A stretch of 34,812 bases of DNA from CBDTYW01 sp965364735 (GTDB lineage Bacteria > Actinomycetota > Nitriliruptoria > Nitriliruptorales > Nitriliruptoraceae): NCBI GenBank assembly GCA_965364735.1, contig CBDTYW010000006.1:1-34812 (forward strand). The letters are read 5' to 3'. A program made the position numbers and the translations under genes. The notes beneath the pieces were generated by a model that was not told the origin of the DNA, searched no databases, and saw nothing but the letters and a program-made list of their open reading frames with translations. Numbering within the stretch: the stretch's first letter is position 1; the number at the start of each line of letters is the position of its first letter. Below, in pieces: positions 24,286-30,369 of this stretch.

Positions 24286-26296
24286 AGTCGGCCGTCGGTC
24301 GACCGAGCTCGCGCTGGTGGGCGCCGGCGTTCGTCGGGTACGAGAAGCGCCCGGTGGCGGTGTCGGCGTAGTCCACGTGGATCGCGAGCTCGTCGCGATC
24401 CTGCGGGAGCCGCAGAAGGGTGTGCGCGTCGAGCCGGTTGCGGAGCAGGTCGAATCGTGCGGCCTCGAGCGACGTGACCTTGACGCCGACGTCGGCGTCG
24501 CGGACAACGTTGTCGAGGAACGTCACCTCGCCGGTGAACGAGCGGGAGCTGACCATGCCGAGTCGGGTCGGCCCGTCGCAGGCCAGGACGAGGCAGTTCG
24601 CCGTGGCCGCGGGGATGCCGGAGAAGGCGACGAACTGGATGTCGTTCCCGGCGGCGACGAGCCGTGCCCCGTCGGTGCGGTCCATCGCGAAGCCGGAGAT
24701 CGTCCCGGCCTCGACGTTGCGGTTGTAGGGGATCGTGATCTGGTTGTCGACGACGCGGTAGACGCCGGTGGACTCCAGCGGATGCGCCTCGTCCTCCGGC
24801 ACCATGTTCTGGATCTTGATGCCGCCACCGTTGAGGACGTTGTTCTCGAGCGTCACGTCCATGTAGTGCTGGTGGTTGTCGTTGAGCGCGTCGTTGGGCT
24901 CCGAGTTCGCGGTCTTGTCATCGCCGGCGTGGTTGTTGTCCGCGAAGACGAGCGCGTTGACCTCGCCCGAGACCGTGATGAGGTTGTCCGCGAACCGGAC
25001 CGAGTGATAGCGCACCGAGTGATGCGTCGGCATTCCGGCAGCCTGCTGCTCCAGCGAGGGCTCGGGATGCATGTGCATGTGCATCGCGGCCATGTCCTCG
25101 GGGGAGGCGGCGTGGTCGTGCGCGCCACACGTGAAGCAGTCGCCGTGGTTGTGGCCGTGGAGCTTGATGTCGACGCGGCCGATGAACTCGTTGTGGTGGA
25201 CGTCGGCGCCGTGGAAGCCGTCGAAGTTGAAGACGCGGCCGGGAGCGACCGGTTCGAGGCCTGTGTCGGACTTGACCTGTTCGAGCTGCGTCAGCGGACG
25301 TGGACCGACCGTGTTCTCCCGGAACTCGCCGATGAAGTGGCGGATCTGGCCGACGACGGCGAACGCGTTGTCGTGCCACAGGCCCCCGGTGTTGAGGCCG
25401 GTACGAACCTGGTTCTCGTTGACCCGGAGGTCGGTGGCGCGGACGTGGTGGACGTGGACGAGATCGCCGACGTAGTTGAGCTTCAGCTGGTTGTCGACGA
25501 GGACCTCGCGGATCACGACGACCTTCGTGGTGTTCGCCAGGATCAGCGACCCCGCGACATGGAGCTGCTCGATCACGTACGGGGCCTCGACCGTCCCGAA
25601 GCCGGAGATCAGCCCCATCTCCCAGGCCTCACGGAGCTTCGTGTCCGAGTTCAGGACCATGTTGCCGACCTGACGCAGCGAGTCCGCGTCGTCGTTCGTC
25701 GGCGTCGTGCCGGCGAAGTCCGTGAACGGGTGGTCGTGCTCGAGGTTCGGTCCGACGACGGAGTGCAGCTCGACCGGCTCCGGCTCGTGCATGTCGCCGT
25801 GCATGTCGTCCATGTCGCCGTGGTCGTCGTCCATGTTGCCGTGGTCGTCGTCCATGTCGCCGTGGTTCTCGGTGTCGCCCGGCGTCTCCGAGGACTGCTC
25901 GGACGGGGACGCGCTCGGCTTGGGCGTCGCCTTGGGCGTGCGACCCTGCTCGCTCGCGTTGTCGCGGCCGTCGGCGGCGTTCCCGGGCTCGTCGCGGTTC
26001 TTCTCGCCGTTCGCGTCGGCTCCGTCGTTCTTCTTGTCGTCGTTCTTCTTGTCGTCGTTCTTCTTCTCGTTCTTCGTCTTGCCGTTGTTCTTGTCGTCGT
26101 TCTTCTTGCCGTTCTCGCTGCCGCCGTCGTCCTTCGCGGTCGACGTGGTGGCGTCCGTGTGCGTGTCACCGGCGAGGACCCGGGCGTGCGCCGGCGTGAT
26201 GAGGCCGGTGGCAAGCGCCAGGATCGCGGTCGTCGCGGTCAGGGTGCGCGGGGCGAACCGCGACCGGGTCGAGCGGGTGGACGTCGGTGCTGGCAT
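24284..26296 (-). CDS. Secreted His/Asp/Met-rich protein, probable parallel beta-helix, unknown function
   Basis: I do not recognise a named family. About 670 residues: a signal peptide (RTLTATTAILALATGLITPAHA), a Lys/Asn/Asp-rich low-complexity segment (~50-105), a Ser/Pro/Thr linker, an acidic heptad repeat of the type HGDMDDD (~145-170), and then ~480 residues of ordered sequence. That part has many short strand-turn units ending in Asn (LILANTTKVVVIREVLVDN, ENNVLNGGGIKIQN, VVDNQITIPYN, FLDNVVRDADVGV), the look of a right-handed parallel beta-helix. A further cluster, HGHNHGDCFTCGAHDH, precedes MHMHMHPEPS. Extracellular metal binding is a reasonable guess, not shown. ATG 26296 gives a normal signal peptide. 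It is upstream of the sirohaem reductase on the same strand. Confidence 0.85.
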   Translation of the reverse strand: MPAPTSTRSTRSRFAPRTLTATTAILALATGLITPAHARVLAGDTHTDATTSTAKDDGGSENGKKNDDKNNGKTKNEKKNDDKKNDDKKNDGADANGEKNRDEPGNAADGRDNASEQGRTPKATPKPSASPSEQSSETPGDTENHGDMDDDHGNMDDDHGDMDDMHGDMHEPEPVELHSVVGPNLEHDHPFTDFAGTTPTNDDADSLRQVGNMVLNSDTKLREAWEMGLISGFGTVEAPYVIEQLHVAGSLILANTTKVVVIREVLVDNQLKLNYVGDLVHVHHVRATDLRVNENQVRTGLNTGGLWHDNAFAVVGQIRHFIGEFRENTVGPRPLTQLEQVKSDTGLEPVAPGRVFNFDGFHGADVHHNEFIGRVDIKLHGHNHGDCFTCGAHDHAASPEDMAAMHMHMHPEPSLEQQAAGMPTHHSVRYHSVRFADNLITVSGEVNALVFADNNHAGDDKTANSEPNDALNDNHQHYMDVTLENNVLNGGGIKIQNMVPEDEAHPLESTGVYRVVDNQITIPYNRNVEAGTISGFAMDRTDGARLVAAGNDIQFVAFSGIPAATANCLVLACDGPTRLGMVSSRSFTGEVTFLDNVVRDADVGVKVTSLEAARFDLLRNRLDAHTLLRLPQDRDELAIHVDYADTATGRFSYPTNAGAHQRELGRPTAD
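25795..25866 (-). repeat. 21-bp tandem repeat encoding HGDMDDD heptads
   Basis: About three and a half imperfect 21-base units encode HGDMDDD, HGNMDDD, HGDMDDM and HGDMH in the secreted protein. Each unit offers His, Met and several Asp, so a metal-binding role is plausible. Confidence 0.8.
26005..26140 (-). repeat. Lys/Asn/Asp-rich low-complexity coding tract
   Basis: Repeats of TTCTTCTTGTCGTCG (plus strand) encode KNDDKKNDDKK-type sequence directly after the signal peptide of the secreted protein. AAG and AAC codons make this the most AT-rich and lysine-rich coding stretch in the window. Confidence 0.8.
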
Positions 26297-26441
26297 GGGT
26301 CTTCGATCTTCCGGGACGCCGGGCAGAGGCATCGGTTCGGTCCCGGGTTCGGCACAACCGGGCGAGACCTGTAGTCATGTTCGGCCGATCGGACCATAAC
26401 TGCGCGCTCCTGCAAGAGTCCCGTTCGCGAGCCTGCGGGCG

Positions 26442-26447
26442 TAGCCT
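26442..26447 (+). promoter_or_regulatory. Possible -10 element for the Nudix-YjeF gene
   Basis: TAGCCT lies 26 bases before the ATG at 26474 in the divergent gap with the secreted protein gene. No -35 box is clear. Confidence 0.3.
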
Positions 26448-26473
26448 GAGGGCCTCCACGGATCGAGAGCTTC

Positions 26474-27892
26474 ATGACGCAGCGCGCAGACGAGTTCTTC
26501 GCCAAGCTCTCAGCCGTGCTCTCGCTGGTTCCGGAGGAGCAGACGCAGCCACCGCCAGAAGGCCGTGTCGGAGCGGTGCTCGTCCTGATCGAGGACTCCG
26601 AGGAAGGCCCGCGGTTCGTGCTGACACGCCGCCGTCGTGACCTTCGCTCGCATCCGGGGCAGCTGTCGTTCCCGGGAGGTCGGCGCGACGAAGGCGAGTC
26701 GATCACCGCGGCGGCGGTCCGCGAGGCTCGGGAGGAGATCGGGCTGCGGCCGGACTCGATCGAGCTGCTCGGGATGGGGCCGACGTTCTTCATCCCGCCG
26801 TCGAAGTTCTGGGTGGTCCCGGTCGTGGCGCGCTGGGTCGCACCTCACGAGGTCGACCCGTCGCCGTGGGAGGTCGACGAGGTCATCCATGTTCCCATCT
26901 CGATGCTGCTGCGCCGCGAGCTCTGGCGCCATGTTCCGCTCAGCCTGCGCGGCTCGTCGTGGGCGTGGCAGCTCGACGACGACCTGCTGTGGGGCGCCAC
27001 AGCCATGCTGATCGCCTTGCTGCTCGACCACGTCATGCCGGGCTGGAGCCAAGGCGTCGCTCCCATCGATCTCGGCGACGATCTCTCCGTGAAGCCGTGG
27101 GAGGACATCCCCTCGATCATCCGGCGCGTCCGCCTCGAGGGCGACCTCCCGGCGATCGAGCAGTCGCGGGTGCCGCACGTGACGGTCGCCCAGATGCGCG
27201 CCGTCGACGAAGGCCTGTTCTCGCTCGGCATCGGCCTGGCACAGCTCGCGGAGCAGGCGGGGCGCGGGGTCGCGCACGCGGTGCGACGCCTCGTCATGGG
27301 TGACGTGGAGGGCACGACGGTCACCGTGCTGGCAGGTGGTGGGGGCAACGGAGCAGGTGGACTCATCGCCGCCCGGCTGCTCGCCGCAGCAGGCGCCGAC
27401 GTCGAGGTCCTGCTCACCGCGACCCCGGGCCTCGAGCACCAGACCCGAGTCCTCGCGTCTGCGGGTGTGAGCGTGCGCGTGTTCGACGGGGCGGGGAGTC
27501 CGGGCGAGGTCGTCGTCGACGCCATGCTCGGGATCGGCGTCACGCCGCCGGTGCGCGACCTCGTGAAGGACGCGATCGAGTGGCTGCGCCGACACGACGC
27601 GCTCGTGGTCTCGCTGGACCTGCCGTCGGGCATCGACGGCGATGCCGGGCTGCACGGGCCATGCGTCACCGCGGACGTCACCGTCACCGTCGGCGCCCCG
27701 AAGACCGGCCTGCTGTCGCCGGTCTGTCACCCGTACGTCGGCGACCTCTACGTCGCGGACCTCGGCGTCCCGCGGGGTGTGTGGGAGTCCGTTGGCGTCG
27801 CGGGCCCGGACATCTTCGCTCGGGGGCCCCTCGTCCGTCTCACCGACGAAGCCGTGTCGTCCGACGCGGCCACGCCGGACCAGACCGCCTGA
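26474..27892 (+). CDS. Nudix hydrolase (CoA-pyrophosphatase-like) fused to a YjeF_N domain
   Basis: The 472 residues combine two metabolite-repair folds. Residues ~28-205 are a Nudix domain of the NudL/CoA-diphosphatase type: SHPGQLSFPGGRRDEGES runs into a complete Nudix box ending REAREEIGL (~69-91). Residues ~235-450 are a YjeF_N (NAD(P)HX epimerase-like) domain: VAQMRAVDEGLFSLGIGLAQL, AEQAGRGVA, GGGGNGAGGLIAARLL, VVDAMLGIGVT, VVSLDLPSGIDGDAG, TVTVGAPKTGLLSP. YjeF_N normally repairs the hydrated nucleotides NAD(P)HX, often with a dehydratase (YjeF_C), which is absent here. The usual NNGGDG loop is altered and has lost its aspartate. The stop is six bases from that of the convergent cNMP gene. 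Confidence 0.9.
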   Translation: MTQRADEFFAKLSAVLSLVPEEQTQPPPEGRVGAVLVLIEDSEEGPRFVLTRRRRDLRSHPGQLSFPGGRRDEGESITAAAVREAREEIGLRPDSIELLGMGPTFFIPPSKFWVVPVVARWVAPHEVDPSPWEVDEVIHVPISMLLRRELWRHVPLSLRGSSWAWQLDDDLLWGATAMLIALLLDHVMPGWSQGVAPIDLGDDLSVKPWEDIPSIIRRVRLEGDLPAIEQSRVPHVTVAQMRAVDEGLFSLGIGLAQLAEQAGRGVAHAVRRLVMGDVEGTTVTVLAGGGGNGAGGLIAARLLAAAGADVEVLLTATPGLEHQTRVLASAGVSVRVFDGAGSPGEVVVDAMLGIGVTPPVRDLVKDAIEWLRRHDALVVSLDLPSGIDGDAGLHGPCVTADVTVTVGAPKTGLLSPVCHPYVGDLYVADLGVPRGVWESVGVAGPDIFARGPLVRLTDEAVSSDAATPDQTA

Positions 27893-27898
27893 CGAGGA

Positions 27899-28333
27899 TC
27901 AGGGGGCGAGCAGCTCGTCGGCCGCGCGGAGACGCCCTGCGAGGGAGCGCAGGAGCTTCCGGCTGAAGCCGGGCGCGTCGTCCATGAAGGCGGCGAACTC
28001 GTTGACGGGAACGACCAGGACGTCGCACTCGCCCTTGGCCGTGACGGTCGCGGTCTGCCTGCCGCCGTCAATGAGCGAGAGCTCACCGATCGTGTCGCCG
28101 GGTCCCAGCATGGCGATCTTCTTCCCGTTGCGCGTCACGGACGCCGACCCTGCCACGAGGATCACCATCTGCTTGGGGACCGAGTCCTGATGCGCGAAGA
28201 CCGTGCCGTCGACGACCGTCGCCTCGTCACAGTGCTTCTGCAGCGCGAGCATGTCCTTCATCGGGAGGCTGCCGAAGATCGACACCCCCTTCAGCGCGGT
28301 CGCCCGCTCCTTCTGGTTGCGGAAGATGCCCAT
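27899..28333 (-). CDS. Single-domain cyclic-nucleotide-binding-fold protein, copy 1
   Basis: The 144 residues are one CAP-ED/cNMP-binding beta-roll: VSIFGSLPMKDMLALQKHC, PKQMVILVAGSASVTRNGKK, LGPGDTIGELSLIDGG, QTATVTAKGECDVLVVP, FSRKLLRSLAGRLR. No DNA-binding helix-turn-helix or enzyme domain is attached. In the phosphate-binding cassette the GEL is present, but the arginine that normally holds the cyclic phosphate aligns with Gln (GGRQTATV), so classical cAMP/cGMP binding is doubtful. It may act by protein contact. It lies 75 bases after copy 2 on the same strand, with a TACGTT 48 bases upstream of its ATG. Confidence 0.9.
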   Translation of the reverse strand: MGIFRNQKERATALKGVSIFGSLPMKDMLALQKHCDEATVVDGTVFAHQDSVPKQMVILVAGSASVTRNGKKIAMLGPGDTIGELSLIDGGRQTATVTAKGECDVLVVPVNEFAAFMDDAPGFSRKLLRSLAGRLRAADELLAP

Positions 28334-28380
28334 GGTGCGACCTGTGTCCGATGACGCTGCGATGCGGCGTGCTCCGGCCC

Positions 28381-28386
28381 AACGTA
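28381..28386 (-). promoter_or_regulatory. Possible -10 element for cNMP-fold copy 1
   Basis: TACGTT on the minus strand lies in the gap between the two paralogues, 48 bases before the ATG of copy 1. This suggests the second gene need not depend on read-through. Confidence 0.28.
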
Positions 28387-28408
28387 GGCAACGTCGTGCG
28401 CCGCTGGG

Positions 28409-28843
28409 TCAGGGAACGAGCAGCTCGTCGGTGAGACGGAGCCGGTGAGCGAGTGACGCGAGCAGCTTGCGTGAGAACTCGGGCGCTTCGGCGATCAACG
28501 CCCCGAAGTCCTGGATCGGGACCGCGAGGACGTCGCACGGTCCTCGGGCGATGACCGTCGCGGTCTGCTGGCCGCCGTCGAGCAGCGACAGCTCACCGAT
28601 CGTGTCGCCGGGTCCGAGCGTCGCGATCGAGACGTCGTTGCGCAGGACCTCGGCCTCGCCGCGAACGAGGATGATCATCTGCTGCGGGGCGCGGTCCTGA
28701 CGGGCGAGCTCGAAGCCGTCTTCGACGCTCGTCTCGTCACAGTGCTTCTGCAACGCGATCAGCTCGTCCATCGGGAGGCCGGCGAAGATCGAGACCCCCT
28801 TCAGCGCGGCCGCCCGTTCCCTGGTGCTTGTGAAGAAGCCCAT
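28409..28843 (-). CDS. Single-domain cyclic-nucleotide-binding-fold protein, copy 2
   Basis: A 144-residue paralogue of its neighbour, aligning without gaps: both begin MG(I/F)F and contain ERA(T/A)ALKGVSIF, ALQKHCDE, LGPGDTIGELSL and a C-terminal DELL(A/V)P. The cassette reads GELSLLDGGQQTATV, so the canonical arginine is again Gln. No output domain is present. Equal length and adjacency indicate a tandem duplication, old enough that about 40% of positions differ. It is transcribed away from fba and is the upstream member of the pair; a TAGTGT lies about 48 bases before the ATG. Confidence 0.9.
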   Translation of the reverse strand: MGFFTSTRERAAALKGVSIFAGLPMDELIALQKHCDETSVEDGFELARQDRAPQQMIILVRGEAEVLRNDVSIATLGPGDTIGELSLLDGGQQTATVIARGPCDVLAVPIQDFGALIAEAPEFSRKLLASLAHRLRLTDELLVP

Positions 28844-28890
28844 GCTCTGTACCCCTCAGCGCTGCCGAGCCCCCTGCCCGAGCACGTCGA

Positions 28891-28896
28891 ACACTA
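28891..28896 (-). promoter_or_regulatory. Possible -10 element for cNMP-fold copy 2
   Basis: TAGTGT on the minus strand lies 48 bases before the ATG at 28843. The distance equals that of the TACGTT before copy 1. No -35 box is visible. Confidence 0.25.
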
Positions 28897-29044
28897 TGTC
28901 CGTCTCGTCCGATCCGCCCTGTTGGGTGCGGAGGGGCGGCCGGTGCGACCCGAGACCGCGCGACGTGCGGCCGGTTGGCCTCGAGGGGGCTCTCCTCCCT
29001 GTGCGCTCTGGGGGTCGCGGGTGCCGCTCTGCGGTCGCGCTGGA

Positions 29045-29050
29045 TACGTT
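29045..29050 (+). promoter_or_regulatory. Possible -10 element for fba
   Basis: TACGTT lies 52 bases before the fba GTG, and GGAG precedes the start by about nine bases. No -35 box is clear. Confidence 0.33.
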
Positions 29051-29101
29051 GCGTGACCTCACGTCAGTCCCGCAGCCGTCAACACCACAACGGAGTGATC
29101 A

Positions 29102-30151
29102 GTGCCGATCGCGACCCCGGAGATCTACAACGAGATGCTCGACCGCGCGAAGGCAGGCGAGTTCGCCTACCCCGCGATCAACGTCACGTCATCGCAGTCA
29201 CTGAACGCAGCCCTGCGCGGGTTCGCCGAGGCCGAGTCGGACGGGATCATCCAGGTCTCGACCGGCGGCGCCGGGTACTTCGCGGGCCGCGGGCCGGGCG
29301 AGTCGGGCTACGACGACATGGTCACCGGTGGCGTCGCGTTCGCGATGTTCGCCCACGAGGTGGCCAAGAAGTACTCGGTCAACGTCGCGTTGCACACCGA
29401 CCACTGCCCGAAGAACCACCTCGACGGCTTCATGCGTCCGCTCGTCCAGATCTCCAAGGAGCGCGTCGCCAACGGTGAGCTGCCGCTCTTCCAGTCGCAC
29501 ATGTGGGACGGCTCTGCCGTGCCGCTCGGCGAGAACCTCGACATCGCGAGGGAGCTGCTCGCGGAGTGCAAGGCCGCGAACATCATCATGGAGCTCGAGG
29601 TCGGGGTCGTCGGCGGGGAAGAGGACGGCGTCGACAACGAGATCAACGAGAAGCTCTACACGACCAACGAGGACTACCTCGCGACCCTCGAGGCGCTCGG
29701 TTCCGGCGAGAACGGCCGCTACATGCTCGCCGCGACGTTCGGGAACGTGCACGGCGTCTACAAGCCGGGCAACGTGAAGCTCACTCCGTCGATCCTGCGT
29801 GACGGCCAGGCCGTGGCCTCGAAGCAGCTCGGCCTCGCCGAGGGCTCCAAGCCGTTCGACCTGGTCTTCCACGGCGGCTCCGGTTCGTCCGAGGAAGAGA
29901 TCGCCGAGTCGCTCTCCTACGGCGTCATCAAGATGAACGTCGACACCGACACCCAGTACGCGTTCACGCGTCCGGTCGTCGGCCACATGATGGAGAACTA
30001 CGACTCCGTGCTCAAGGTTGACGGCGAGGTCGGCGTGAAGAAGCAGTACGACCCGCGCACGTGGGGCAAGAAGGCCGAGGCCTCGATGACCGCTCGCGTC
30101 GTCAAGGCGTGCCAGGACCTCCACTCGGTCGGAACCCAGCTGTCCAAGTGA
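29102..30151 (+). CDS. fba: Class II fructose-1,6-bisphosphate aldolase
   Basis: Cleaves fructose-1,6-bisphosphate to the two triose phosphates (and the reverse in gluconeogenesis). The 349 residues match class IIA enzymes of actinobacteria. The zinc ligands and substrate motifs are visible: ALHTDHCPKNHLDGF with the first His, MELEVGVVGGEEDGV, TFGNVHGVYKPGNVKLTP, LVFHGGSGSSEEEI, and VIKMNVDTDTQYAFT. It starts at GTG 29102 with GGAG upstream. It stands alone, ahead of an excellent terminator at 30167-30206. Confidence 0.97.
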   Translation: MPIATPEIYNEMLDRAKAGEFAYPAINVTSSQSLNAALRGFAEAESDGIIQVSTGGAGYFAGRGPGESGYDDMVTGGVAFAMFAHEVAKKYSVNVALHTDHCPKNHLDGFMRPLVQISKERVANGELPLFQSHMWDGSAVPLGENLDIARELLAECKAANIIMELEVGVVGGEEDGVDNEINEKLYTTNEDYLATLEALGSGENGRYMLAATFGNVHGVYKPGNVKLTPSILRDGQAVASKQLGLAEGSKPFDLVFHGGSGSSEEEIAESLSYGVIKMNVDTDTQYAFTRPVVGHMMENYDSVLKVDGEVGVKKQYDPRTWGKKAEASMTARVVKACQDLHSVGTQLSK

Positions 30152-30166
30152 CCCGCTGAGCCAGCC

Positions 30167-30206
30167 ACGCAGACGCCCCGCCGGGACCCCGGCGGGGCGT
30201 CTGCGT
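30167..30206 (+). terminator. Strong hairpin terminator after fba
   Basis: Arms at 30167-30184 and 30189-30206 pair perfectly over 18 bp with the loop GACC, starting 15 bases past the fba stop. Only TT and TGTC follow, so it is a GC-driven hairpin without a U-tract. Confidence 0.9.
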
Positions 30207-30302
30207 TGTCGCCGAAACCGGTTCGCAGGCGCGTTTGTCGTGGGAACGGCCCCCCGCTCGGGAAACGCGACAACCGCGGGGCGCAGCCGGGTTCCGCGAC
30301 AA
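30206..30302. repeat. Four TTGTCG half-sites in symmetric array
   Basis: TTGTCG occurs at 30206-30211 and 30235-30240, and its complement CGACAA at 30268-30273 and 30297-30302. Spacing start to start is 29, 33 and 29 bases, so the array has overall dyad symmetry. It fills the gap between the fba terminator and the lipoprotein gene and might be an operator for the latter. Confidence 0.4.
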
Positions 30303-30369
30303 TCTGCGCAACCGGGAGACGCTCGCAGGCGTCAGACCGCACACTGGTGACGACACGACGGGATCTGGC

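Noticed and set aside
23963..26374. An 803-codon open frame on the plus strand
   Set aside because: It lies opposite the secreted protein and the reductase N-terminus. Its Val/Arg/Asp-rich translation mirrors the repeats of the true gene and has no motifs.
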